Assembly (NCBI GenBank): GCA_900095095.1
Contig: FMBT01000345.1
Coordinates: 186,001-250,000 of the forward strand
Length of the DNA: 64,000 nt
Reading direction: 5' to 3'
Source: Fragilariopsis cylindrus CCMP1102
Lineage: Eukaryota > Bacillariophyta > Bacillariophyceae > Bacillariales > Bacillariaceae
Below are positions 1-10,375 of the stretch, piece after piece (the first letter of the stretch is position 1; each line of letters starts with the position of its first letter). The notes below the pieces were generated by a model, which was given only the letters and a program-made list of their open reading frames with translations, was not told the DNA's origin and did not search any database. The translations under genes and the position numbers were made by a program.

Positions 1-28
1 TTGTAGTACAGTTTTTGAAGAAGTACTG

Positions 29-59
<31 letters not shown>

Positions 60-1398
60 AATGAATCGAATATTCTCGTCCTTCATCCTCAGTAATGCTT
101 GTCTCCTGATTGACTGGACGACTGTACTGTATAATTTCATTTATATAGATAGGCAAGTTTTGCTCATAGTAAGCACAGTACAGTAATAGGCAAGCTACCT
201 ACACTACATAGCTCAAATGAAAGTCCTACCTGTCGTGACGCGTAACTGACGTTTATTGTACTGGTACATACACCTGAGGGTAATCATTCTATTTGATGTT
301 TGATGCCACCAAATAATGATACAGTAAAAATGAGATGGTAACCAATCAAGAAAAAATAATATAAAATTTTTGGCAGTAGCTAGTATAATAAATGTATTAG
401 CCTATGACTAGAATGAATCAATCGAATCCTGTCTTTATATTGTCGTTGACAATATTGCTACAATAGTACTGTGATAATCTTAATTTTCACTCCTTTTTGT
501 CGCGACTAGAAGTTCTTTTTTTTTGCTACAATATATTCTACTGTCGTTGACAATAAATATTGCTACAATAATAATATTGTGATAAAGTTTAATTTCGGTC
601 CTTTTTTTATTATTATTTATTTAGATGTAAACTTACTTAAGTTAAGCATAATACTTTCGTCAATAAATTCAAACCCAGTGTGACGTTGGATTGGGTTGAG
701 AGGTTGCGAGGTGCGGATGTGGTTGCTGCGAGTGTGGGTGTGTTTGTGTTTGTACATGCGAGTGTGGGTGTGGATGTCATATTTACAGTACGTGGATATC
801 AAATACAGTACGAGAAGCATTAGAGAAGTTTTTCGCATTGTTTTTGCTTTTTTTTCAAAAAAATAAAGATTTTTCTCTTTTCTCACGATTAGTGACTGAA
901 ATACAATCCATGACTGGGGTGCGCGCTGGACCGGACCTACTCTGAAAAAGTGAGAGGCAGGTGTGCCGTGCATACAGTAAAGTGAAAAGCAAAGTGAAGA
1001 ATATTTTGTGCTATCACCTCAAAGGGCACTAATAGGAAAAAAATAATTGAGTTTGGAAAAATTAGTTCCACATGTCTATTTTGTGAGCGCAAACATGCCT
1101 CCCCATATATACCTTTTAAAATGACTCACTCATGAATGACTAGTGATTCAAAATTACGTAGTGTACGTGCTAAAATCAGAAATTAGTCATTGCTAAAATC
1201 AGAAATTAGTCATTTTGAAAAAAGATAGGCTTTTCCGATAATGTTCTCTTCATTAAAACAACGAACGATCAAACAAACAATCAAACGAATGATCGAACGA
1301 ACGAACGAACGAACGATCATTACAATACAATACACAACAAGTGAAGGGACAACTAAATTGTAGAGAGAGAGAGAGAAAGAGAGAAGTATAGAACGATC
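1..1398. other. intergenic region upstream of first gene
   Basis: No gene is supported here. A short GTA trinucleotide run lies near position 33. A diverged direct repeat of about 60 bases, beginning with a TCGTTGACAAT motif, occurs near 437 and again near 541, each copy ending in a run of T. The minus-strand frame at 617-973 is rich in His-Thr from a CA/TG-type repeat and has no family features. A GAAC tetranucleotide run (about 1296-1316) followed by a GA-rich stretch leads into the gene at 1399. Confidence 0.6.
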
Positions 1399-2127
1399 AT
1401 GTCAACGCAATCGGATGAAATCGCACCAAATAGTCACCAATCATCATTTTTATCAAGTAAATTACCACAACCATCAGAGTCATATGAAAAAAATGTTGTT
1501 TGCTTGCGTGGAAAACTAGTTAAGGAAGGTGACCAGGAACAAGCATTTAATGATCCACATCAATTATTAGGAAATGAAAATGTTGTACATAGCATTACTG
1601 GTATGTGGTCAGCTGGACTTGATTTTTTACTAAGTGATCCTGACAATACACGTGGATTATGTAACCAGTTTGAATATGAACATAAAAGTTCTAGTCCAAA
1701 TGCATCCTTTCCTGTATCGGGTCGTTATAGTGGTTGGTTCGATTTGAACAATGAAGAAGGTGGTAAAACGAAATTTTCTGAAGATATTACATTACGATTT
1801 CGTAAAAATAATGCTGGATATCATAATGTTGAAGGGAAGGGTAGTAACGCATTTGGAAAATATACCATTACAGGTACATTAACAAAAGACAATGTCGTTA
1901 CTATCTTTCGTCATTTTTTAGTAAAAAAGGTAAAATCATCAGCTAATAGTCCCAGTGGTAGTAATAGTAAATTGGTAACATCTGCTCCGCCACCCATATC
2001 ACGACCACCTACGAATAATGATAATGCCAGAAAAAAGCAGAAGGTAAAGAACACCAGCAATAACGATGATACCAACGATACCGACGATACATCATTATTT
2101 TTAGATTTTGCCCATAATGATTTTTAA
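1399..2127 (+). CDS. diatom-type hypothetical protein, small beta-rich domain
   Basis: Intact 242-residue frame starting just after a GAAC and GA microsatellite leader. The N-terminal 35 residues are Ser/Gln-rich. A central region (about 45-175) carries the motifs GRYSGWFDLNNEEGG, LRFRKNNAGYHNVEGKG and YTITGTLTKDN followed by IFRHF. I associate this pattern with a multi-copy diatom family of unknown function. The regular alternation of polar and hydrophobic residues suggests a beta-sandwich or barrel. The tail is Pro-, Asn- and Asp-rich with a basic RKKQK patch that could act as a nuclear signal. No signal peptide or membrane segment is visible. Molecular role unknown; that the gene is real is well supported by its compact composition. 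Confidence 0.7.
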   Translation: MSTQSDEIAPNSHQSSFLSSKLPQPSESYEKNVVCLRGKLVKEGDQEQAFNDPHQLLGNENVVHSITGMWSAGLDFLLSDPDNTRGLCNQFEYEHKSSSPNASFPVSGRYSGWFDLNNEEGGKTKFSEDITLRFRKNNAGYHNVEGKGSNAFGKYTITGTLTKDNVVTIFRHFLVKKVKSSANSPSGSNSKLVTSAPPPISRPPTNNDNARKKQKVKNTSNNDDTNDTDDTSLFLDFAHNDF

Positions 2128-2186
2128 AACTCAAATATGAGTTTTATCCACGTTTCAAAAAAATGAAACTCATTATTTTTAGATTA

Positions 2187-2895
2187 GGCGTGTTCCGGCT
2201 GAACCCTGCGCTTTGAGGGACACTCGGGACTAAAATTTTAATGCGTGATAGGCTCGCGACGGGGAAAATTCTTCAAAATTATTAAGAATTGAATGGAAAA
2301 TTATCCAATGATCATAACAATGGAAATGTATTGAAACGAACCTCCATGGATATCGCTCTATTTAATATACACTTATGAGACAAAATATACATATTTGTAC
2401 TGTTAAGAGAGGAAAAAAGTTTTGGTTGAATTTGGATATCTGGGGAAAATTCTATGAGGATTTATATGGGTGGCAGGCAGATTTTCGAATCGCCACAAGA
2501 GGTGCATAAGAGAGGAAGATTAAAAATCAAAGAATGGATTGATAGATAAAGTACTAATACAGAAGTCTCTATTAGTATTATATTAGTTAATGCGACAATT
2601 TTAATTCTTATTGTTACATTAAGAGAGGACCCATTATCAACGGGTATGTAGGACCTGTTTTTTTCGAAAAATCCAATCATGTGTGTCTTTTTCTAAAAGA
2701 GAGTTTAAGTATTTAAAATTCCACCAAATAAACCAAAACTTTTTGTGTTTGTTAAGAGTACATATATCTATATTTCGTCTATATAGTTTGTATTGAACAG
2801 AGCAATATCCATGGAGGTTCGCTTGAGTACATTCCCATTTTCATGTTGATATAAAGGAATTTTCCTTCTATTCACTGCGTAGGTGCGTGGTATCT
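2187..2895. mobile_element. foldback-type DNA transposon, copy A, right end missing
   Basis: Begins with the terminal repeat GGCGTGTTCCGGCTGAA, 59 bases after the stop of the preceding gene, and shares about 700 bases with the complete copies at 23994 and 25540, in the same orientation as the latter. The two internal inverted arms are present: one with ACCTCCATGGATATCG near 2341 and its inverse near 2807. Homology stops near 2895, just after AGGTGCGTGGTA, where the broken leucine-rich-like gene begins, and no right terminal repeat follows. The preceding bases ATTA would be the expected 4-bp target site but cannot be confirmed without the other end. Confidence 0.75.
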
Positions 2896-3534
2896 TAATC
2901 CCGCGACGCAATGTGCACAAATTTGACAAACTTGATTATTCAACGAATTCTTACCACGAACTGGATGATTTCGCAAGATATTTTCCAAATGGATTCGATT
3001 TTGTCATTGGATATGTCCTTATCAATGCCAATGATCGTTCGACAAAAGCATCAACAGTGCATGGATATTCTACGAACGCCCCTTGTACTCTTCTTGTCGG
3101 AGATCTTGCCAAATTTACTTGAAATTAATCTTTCCAACATAAGCACTAATTATACCGAAACCTTCCTATCATTTTCACGCCACTGTCCACATTTAAAAAA
3201 AGTAACGTGGAATAATATTATTAATAATGTGTTTTTTGGATTGCATGGCAGGCTCTTGAAAAAAGCGAAAAATCTTAAAGAAATCATCATGGACGATGCA
3301 AACTTTTATGACAATGAATACCACAGAGCTACATTCCTCTTCTGTCATTGCAGCAAGGCTCTTGAACGTGTTTCGATTCGGAATATGAAATGTGATGATG
3401 AGGTGGTTTCACAAGACGCTTTGATTAAATTTGTTCGGAACGTTCCAACTTTACGTTGGTTCCGAAGTGATCTCACTATTGAAAATATGAATATGTTGAA
3501 TTTGGAACGACCAGAAATTGTATTACTGAATTAA
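2883..3534 (+). pseudogene. leucine-rich-repeat-like gene fragment, frame-broken
   Basis: Two overlapping frames look coding. The first (2883-3122) reads ARYFPNGFDFVIGYV; the second (from about 3060 to 3534) reads SEILPNLLEINLSNIS, HCPHLKKVTW, AKNLKEIIMDDANF, ALERVSIRNMKCDDE and ends VPTLRWFRSDLTIENMNMLN. The second resembles irregular leucine-rich repeats with a terminal module I associate with diatom LRR-like proteins. A single frame change between about 3050 and 3090 would be needed to join them, and the N-terminus abuts transposon copy A, so I read this as a 5'-truncated relic. It could be a live gene if an intron or an assembly indel explains the change. Confidence 0.5.
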
Positions 3535-4689
3535 ATTGAATTGAATTGAATTAAATTAGAAAAAAAACTAAGTGTGACAGTGAGTGCGCCCGACTACTGG
3601 TAGAGGAGAGGCTTTGCTCGAATTCGAACCTCCCATATCAATCCCCCCCCATCCCAACCCCAACAAAATCAAATATCAAATACTAAATAGGACAGTAGCA
3701 GTAATGCGACTACGAGTAATATAATGAAAATTACAGTAGTCTATATATAATAAAATATGTTTTGTTATTACTTAGTTATATTAATAGTTTATTTTGTCTT
3801 TGTTTTTGTTCATATTGTTCATCATCTGTTTACTCTTTTTGTAGCTTTCGTTTTTGTTAGATGTATGCACCAGTAATGAGGAAACAACTAAGCTCTCACA
3901 CTTCATACATATATCTTCAGTCTAGTGAACTAAGTTAGCTAGGCGCATATACAAGTTGAAAGATAGTATGGTAAAATTGTACACAGGGCTGTGTTATCAA
4001 ATTAGATATTGATGCCACCATAGATCATTGTTGGGAGCTCTTGATTTGCTGCTAGACAGGAAAAGATAAGAGAACCTGCATTTATGCATCTATGAGGAAT
4101 GGATCCACCCAACAAAATATGTTGTAGGCACTCCTTCAGTTCATGAACACATGCATGTACAATGACCAGCCTTTTAACGCACCATGTTACTAGTTAATTT
4201 GTTGCGGCCATTATGCTTGCTTAAAGAACTATTACGGAAGATAAAATCATGGAACCCATTTTATGTTGAATCTTTATATGTCTGCAGGACAACATTGGAG
4301 AAAAGGGGTTTTTTCCACGTGAAAGGTAAAAAACCAAAATTTGGGCCTATATTAGCTAAAATCCACTAAAAATTGTTCTGCACAATATGAACCAGAGGCC
4401 CTATTGATGGGTTGTTCCTGTCAAAATTGGTGTGGTATCATATTATTTTCCAACCAACAGTGACTATTTTAACAGGATTCAAGCTATGGCTCGGGGTGCC
4501 GAGCCACTTTGGGGAGTGTTTTTTTTTGTAGGGGCATATTTCCCTCAAAAATCGGACCTACACCCCCTATTGAGACACAGCACGTCTCCGAATAAGGGCG
4601 TGTGCTTTCTTATTCAGTGAAAATCCACGAAAGTTCTTTGTATTGGACGCACCTATAGCGTTTATACGAGGCAATAATAATAATTTGCA
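3535..4689. other. intergenic, no gene seen
   Basis: Short AAATT/GAATT repeats follow the stop of the LRR-like relic, then C-rich and AT-rich unique sequence. Frames of about 60 codons at 4184 and 4432 have no family features. A stretch near 3580-3630 ends in AATTCGAACC, which superficially resembles a tRNA T-arm, but no cloverleaf can be drawn around it. Confidence 0.5.
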
Positions 4690-5465
4690 TGTGTGGAAGG
4701 CACACAAACAACATGATTTTCTTTTGAAATTATGAACCATAAAATATCGTAGATGGAAGAGTTACATTGGACAACAACAGATGGGTGGAGGGCAATAGCT
4801 TCAAAATATTCTATTATACCATTGTGTTTGCCTCCCACAACTTTTTTGTTCCTTTGGCTGCAGAATAAAATTCATTTTGCTGTTGTTGCAAGAATATAAC
4901 AAGATTTTTGATCAGAATGAACAACAAAATCATATCTCAGATGAGAGGGTTGCAGAGGACAATACCAGTTGGGTTGGGTGCATTAGAATCCACATAGTGT
5001 AATAAAACATTGTGTTTGCCTCCTACAAATTTCTGTTCATGTGTTTGAGGAATGAAATTCATTCCGCTGTTGTAGAAGGCACACAAACAGCAAGATTTTC
5101 TATTGAAATGAACTGCAAAATATCTCAGATGAAAGGGTTGCAGAGGAGATCACTAGATGGGTCAGGTGCAAAAACATCCACATAGTGTATTACAGCATTG
5201 TGTTTGCCTCCTATAACTTTCTGTTCCTATGGTTAAGGAATGATATTCATTTTGCTGTTGTGGAAGGTACACAAACAACATGATTTTCGATCAGAAATGA
5301 ACCATAAAATATCTCAGATGAAAGAGTTGCAGTGGACAACAACAGATGGGTTGGGTGCAAAAACATCCACATATTGTATTAGAACATTATGTTTGCCTCC
5401 TACAACTTTTTTGTTCCTGTGGTTGCACAATGATATTCATTTCACCGCTGTGGATGGCATACCAT
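4690..5465 (+). repeat. 188-bp tandem repeat, about four copies
   Basis: The sequence TGTTTGCCTCC recurs at 4825, 5013, 5201 and 5390, giving periods of 188, 188 and 189 bases. Each unit also contains CACACAAACA, a block resembling AAAATATCTCAGATGA, a GGACAACAACAGATGGG-like block and TTCATTTTGCTGTTGTGGAAGG. Copies have diverged by substitutions and small indels and no conserved frame runs through them. This is a short satellite-like or minisatellite array. Confidence 0.85.
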
Positions 5466-6099
5466 TTTGGGGGGTTATTTGATGTCTGCCGTGTGTGAGC
5501 CTACATTACAAGATACCAGTAGGCTTGGGAGACTAAGGAATATAACAGTCCTCCATCCAATAGGTCAATTGTAAACTTTATAGGTTTTTTTCTTCAAAAC
5601 AGGTGGATATATTTGATGCTATAGTTGTTTTTATATACTAGACTAACAAATAATTTAGGTTTTATATTAATTACTAGTTCCACGCGGAGCTTTATATCCA
5701 AAGTGGTACTAGTCGTGATTTGTTCATAATAATATACGTAGAATAATCGATATTAATGTTTTCGATAAGCCCTTGAATCGTTTCAATCTTGTGCATTTTT
5801 TACATATGCCTTTGAACAGACACGTATTTGTCCATAGATGATCGATCTCATTTTTTTATTGAAAGAGAATCATCCCTCCGCCGAATACTCACATTCTCAT
5901 AATTTAAGAATACTGTACTGTTACACACTCGAACAAACATCGTAGATTTTGTTGTTGTTGTTGTTGTTGAAAGAGAAACATCCTCTTTTTCTCACAACTC
6001 GAACAACAAACAGTTCAGGTTAAAAAGAAGCAGAAGCAAAACAACTCAAACTTAACTTTTAACTCAACTCAACTGAATTGAATTGAACAAACAGCACAA
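5466..6099. other. upstream region of the protease gene
   Basis: Unique AT-rich sequence with a TTG trinucleotide run near 5950 and an AACTCAACTCAACTGAATTG-type short repeat directly before the ATG at 6100. No other gene or element is seen. Confidence 0.5.
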
Positions 6100-9006
6100 T
6101 TGATGATGAAATCATATTCTTCTACGGTAGTTGCACTCGCTACTGTCGTACTAGTAGCAATGGCTACTATTACGACTGCTACTGCTAGTGATACTAGTGA
6201 TACTAGTAGTAATACTGCTTCATCGTCGTCTCTTCGTGGTTTAGCACAAATTGTTGGTGGTAATGAAAGTGATGAAGGTGAATTCCCTTATTACGTCGGT
6301 ATGGATATATGTGGCGGTGCATTAATTGCACCATCTGTTGTATTATTCGCAGCACATTGTGGAAATTTTGAAGGTCAACAAGTCAATGTTGGATCCTTCA
6401 AAGCAGCATCATCAAGCTTTGGTGCACAACCAGCATTTTGTGATGAATGGATTAATGATCCAACATTTGGTACTGGTGGTAGAATGAATAATGATTTTGC
6501 ATTATGTTTATTAGATCGGGATGTTATTATTGACCAGACGAGAGTTAAATTAGTACTAAATACTAATCCATCAGTACCTGCATCAAATGGTGATGATTTG
6601 ACGGTTATGGGATTAGGAAAACTTTCAGACGGAGGAGATTTGCCTGGATTCGTTCATGATGTAACAGTACCAACAATTTCAAATGGTATTTGTAACAGTC
6701 CCAACTCATACGATGGTGACATTACTAATGCAATGCTATGTGCTGGTTTTTCAGACGGCGGTAAAGATTCCTGTCAAGGTGACTCTGGTGGTCCAATTGT
6801 TCGACCTATCACCTTGAATGATGGTACAGTAGAACATCACCATGTGGGTGTGGTTTCTTGGGGATATGGTTGTGCGGAAGCTAATTATCCTGGAGTATAT
6901 GCACGTACATCAAGTGGTTCATCGTGGATTACTGAGCAAGTTTGTAACATATGGAATGCATCGGCTGATTTTTGTGTTGATAATACAAATACTGCCACCA
7001 CCGACGTTTTTGAAGACTGTGATCAACAATTAATGATTGAACTTGTTACTGATATATATGCTTCTGAAACAAGTTCGATTCTACAAGAACAAAATGGTGA
7101 TACTGTATTAGAACGAAATTATTTTGTTGAGACACATAAGAACGAGCATAAGGTATGCCTGAAGAGTAATACATGTTACACTTACGTTGTAAATGACAGT
7201 TATGGTGATGGTCTGTGTTCTAGTAATGGGTGTGGTTCATTCAAACTAGAATTAAATGGCGAATTAAAAGTGACTGGTAATCCAGCATTCGCATCGGAAT
7301 CACCGACCTATGAAATCTGTACTGGTGATGGTGCTGGACCACCACCAGTAGCGGATCCTACTCCATCTCCTGTCGCAACAACATCTGCACCAGCCCCTAT
7401 TTTGGGACCAATACCACCGACAGATACAAGAACATCAACCGAAACAGTGATCGGAAATGCGACAGCGATAGCAATAGCAAGAGCGACATTAACTGCAACT
7501 GCAACATCGACCGCAACAGTACCCTCATCTACCGAACTCTTCTCAACAGCATCATCCACAGCAAGATCAACAGTAGTAGCGCCTTTGGGCAATACACCAA
7601 CAGCGACAGCGACAGCAACAGCAACAACAACAGTTACTGGCTTATTGTCTTCGTTGGGATCAGCCATGGCTTTTGCAACAGCAACAGCGACCGCCACAGC
7701 CTATGCACCACCAGGTGTATTGGCGTGCGCGACAGCAACTGCAACAGCAACCGCAACAGCAAACGCAAACACATCTGGAACAGACAGCTTCAAGGACTAC
7801 CAAATATCGTGCGAATTCGGATACGCAACAGTAACAGCAACATCCACAGTAATTATCAATACGGATGCATCTAGTGCTTCATCTTCTGCAAGTCCAAGTG
7901 GAGGTCCAAGTTACATGCCCTCAGCAAGTCTAACAGCACCACCTACTCCTGCCGAGACTTTTGCCGAGACTTTTGCCGAGACTTTTGCCGAGACTTCTGC
8001 CGAGACTTTTGCCGAGACTCCTGTCGAGACTTCTTTTGTTAATCCATATGTTCTAGTTTCTAATCCACTTGTGAAAGTTGCAACTGATTGTGAAGACGGA
8101 CAGAAGAAATTTCAAGTGAAGATTGGTATTGATTCGAATGGTGGTGAAACCTATTGGGAACTTATGAAGAAAGAAGAACGGGATGTTATTATTGCTGGTG
8201 CAAATCGCGTATATGAAGCTGATACAACATATGTTGATCCATCTGATGATACCTATTTTTGTTTAGATGCAGGTGAATATGTATTCAAAATACAAGATGC
8301 ATTCGGTGATGGTTTGTGCTGTCAATCGGGAAAAGGATTTTATGCAGGATATGTAAATGGACGTAGGGTCTTTGATGGTGGTCAATTTGGAGCTAAAGAG
8401 ACAGAGACATTTTATGTTAAAGATTCATTCAATATACTATCTGATGGACCAATGCCTAAACGCAGAGTACCAACAGGATATCCAACACGTGCCGATACAT
8501 TCGACGATATTGTTCCAACGAATAAACGGACAACTGGCGGTATTGCTAAAACGGATAAGCCATCTACATCGCCATCGGATTCTCCTACTACATCATCGCC
8601 TTCCGTATCACCTACTGATGTACCGACTACCTCTCCTACTGATGCACCATCTGATGCACCTTCCGTATCACCTACTGATGCACCAACTGATGAACCAACA
8701 ACTTTACCAACAGAATTTCCAACACAAGGATGTGTCGATTCAACAGAAATTGTATTTAAAAAGAATAAGAAATGTAATTTTGTCAAGGGTAAAACATTGA
8801 AAAAGATCCGTAAGAAATGTAAGAAAAAATGGAAGGGTGTCAAAGTTGTTGATGCTTGTCCATTACGTTGTGGAAAGAAAGCAGGATTAGGTAGATGTGA
8901 GTACTTATATCAATCGTCAAAGAAAAACAACAAAAACAAGAACAAGAACAAGAACAAGAACAAGAACAAGAACAAGAACAAAAACAAAAACAAAAACAAA
9001 AACTAA
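6100..9006 (+). CDS. secreted trypsin-like serine protease with mucin-like modules
   Basis: Intact 968-residue frame. A signal peptide occupies about residues 1-30 and a short propeptide runs to Gln50, followed by IVGG at 51. The S1 peptidase domain (51 to about 285) has the full triad His86 (AAHC), Asp132 (NNDFALCLL) and Ser229 (GDSGGP), plus Asp223 six residues before Ser229, which predicts trypsin-like Arg/Lys specificity. Next come a Cys-rich GDGLC domain (about 305-408), an Ala-Thr module (about 447-590), AETF repeats (618-644), a second GDGLC domain (about 663-800), Ser-Pro-Thr-Asp repeats (820-877), a basic six-Cys tail and a Lys-Asn repeat end. Likely secreted and heavily O-glycosylated, perhaps frustule- or matrix-associated (inference). 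Oddity: the activation site follows Gln rather than Arg/Lys. Confidence 0.9.
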   Translation: MMMKSYSSTVVALATVVLVAMATITTATASDTSDTSSNTASSSSLRGLAQIVGGNESDEGEFPYYVGMDICGGALIAPSVVLFAAHCGNFEGQQVNVGSFKAASSSFGAQPAFCDEWINDPTFGTGGRMNNDFALCLLDRDVIIDQTRVKLVLNTNPSVPASNGDDLTVMGLGKLSDGGDLPGFVHDVTVPTISNGICNSPNSYDGDITNAMLCAGFSDGGKDSCQGDSGGPIVRPITLNDGTVEHHHVGVVSWGYGCAEANYPGVYARTSSGSSWITEQVCNIWNASADFCVDNTNTATTDVFEDCDQQLMIELVTDIYASETSSILQEQNGDTVLERNYFVETHKNEHKVCLKSNTCYTYVVNDSYGDGLCSSNGCGSFKLELNGELKVTGNPAFASESPTYEICTGDGAGPPPVADPTPSPVATTSAPAPILGPIPPTDTRTSTETVIGNATAIAIARATLTATATSTATVPSSTELFSTASSTARSTVVAPLGNTPTATATATATTTVTGLLSSLGSAMAFATATATATAYAPPGVLACATATATATATANANTSGTDSFKDYQISCEFGYATVTATSTVIINTDASSASSSASPSGGPSYMPSASLTAPPTPAETFAETFAETFAETSAETFAETPVETSFVNPYVLVSNPLVKVATDCEDGQKKFQVKIGIDSNGGETYWELMKKEERDVIIAGANRVYEADTTYVDPSDDTYFCLDAGEYVFKIQDAFGDGLCCQSGKGFYAGYVNGRRVFDGGQFGAKETETFYVKDSFNILSDGPMPKRRVPTGYPTRADTFDDIVPTNKRTTGGIAKTDKPSTSPSDSPTTSSPSVSPTDVPTTSPTDAPSDAPSVSPTDAPTDEPTTLPTEFPTQGCVDSTEIVFKKNKKCNFVKGKTLKKIRKKCKKKWKGVKVVDACPLRCGKKAGLGRCEYLYQSSKKNNKNKNKNKNKNKNKNKNKNKNKNKN
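7951..8031 (+). repeat. 12-bp coding minisatellite (Ala-Glu-Thr-Phe)
   Basis: GCCGAGACTTTT recurs about seven times with small changes inside the protease gene and encodes AETF/AETS/VETS units. It lies between the Ala-Thr module and the second GDGLC domain, so copy-number change would alter only linker length. Confidence 0.85.
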
Positions 9007-10375
9007 AGCAACAGCAACAGCACAACAAACTGATCAACTATTTCACAATCGATACATATAAATACATACGGATACATACGAATACATACGAATACATATA
9101 AATACATACGAATACAAACGAATACATGACGGATACATACGAATACATACTACATATCAAATACATATTAATACATACTATACATACTAAACAAACATAA
9201 AACTAAGTAATAATTACATTCAACTAATTTACATATTATATAAATATATATTTCACATTAATTAAGTATCAATCTTATTATTACTATTATTCACACCGTC
9301 ATAAAATCTCTTAGAGGGTAGTAGTAGATTATATGTATGTATGTATACATGTATGTATGTATCATGAATTAGGGCACATACTGTAGCTAGTAAGTTATAG
9401 GTAGGTAGAGAAGGTGCGTACATAGTTTTTTTTTTTGTGAAGTCTCAAAAAGCAGCAAAGATTGATGGATTAGATTCATTCATTCGATTCGATTCATTCA
9501 TTGCTTAAAAGTTTCCATTCATACAGTATTCGAATGCTACGAAGGAGAGTAACGTTACCAATCTCATTTGTTGTACTACTAGACTGTAGGCAGGCTGTAA
9601 CCATCGATCGACTGGCTGGGTGTAACAAACAACTCCTGTAGCTCAAGAGAAAAGGAAGAAAATAAGCGCACGCTAGCTACAGTACGCCAGTAAACCATTA
9701 TTTATTTTTCAAGATATTTTACCGGATGAGTGAGTCGAGTCATGAGTCACGAGTTGTTGACATCCTGTCGTCTTTGCTTTGCTACGCGCAAGTCAAACAA
9801 CACAAAAAAACAACATTATTTTTCTTTCTTCAATTTTTTCAAATTTCAAATATTATTTATTTTCTATATTATGTGTTTTCCTCTCCTCTCGTGTCCTGCT
9901 CGTCGACAGTCGGCAGCTAGCTACGATAGTCCGACATCAAATCACAATCATATCGTCTATCTATTCATGGGAATAAACATGCTGTATAATACCTGTACAG
10001 ATAATACATGCATGGCAAGAGGGAAAGCAGACGATTCGATTTGATTTGATTGATAATAAAAAGGGGTGTGAACATAAAAAAAAAGCTTTTCTTTTTTGGT
10101 TTATTTAGTTAGTTATATCGCGGTCGATCGTCGTTTCACACCTTCTACCACTACTGTTAAGCTGCATACAATACAGTACATATTATTACTCAACGCACAA
10201 GCACTAGCACTAGCACTGCATTAGCACTGCACTGCACTGCACTAAGTAAGTGTACAAGTAATTAGATTACTGTACTGTAGATTTAGAATAATAAAGGCAG
10301 TAGTATAGCCGACGATCGATCGAACGAGAGGGAAAGCAAATAATCTGTACCGTATATATACGCTGTGATATCGCG
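9007..10375. other. intergenic with ATACATACGA minisatellite
   Basis: From about 9050 to 9180 a 10-base unit close to GAATACATAC is repeated about a dozen times with variation, downstream of the protease stop. A GTAT-type tetranucleotide run lies near 9335-9362. Frames of 60-100 codons around 9726-10044 overlap one another in different frames and show no family features. The last 200 bases contain short CACTAGCACTAG and GCACTGCACTGC repeats ahead of the next gene. Confidence 0.6.

Noticed and set aside
617-973. 118-codon minus-strand frame
   Set aside because: Half of it comes from a His-Thr repeat produced by a TG-rich stretch; no signal, domain or splice context.
3580-3630. Possible tRNA T-arm (AATTCGAACCTCCC on the plus strand)
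   Set aside because: No matching acceptor stem, D-arm or anticodon arm can be drawn on either strand; the flank is C-rich low-complexity sequence.
7308-7697. Ala-Val repeat frame on the minus strand
   Set aside because: It is the antisense of the Ala-Thr module of the protease, which has full family support on the plus strand.
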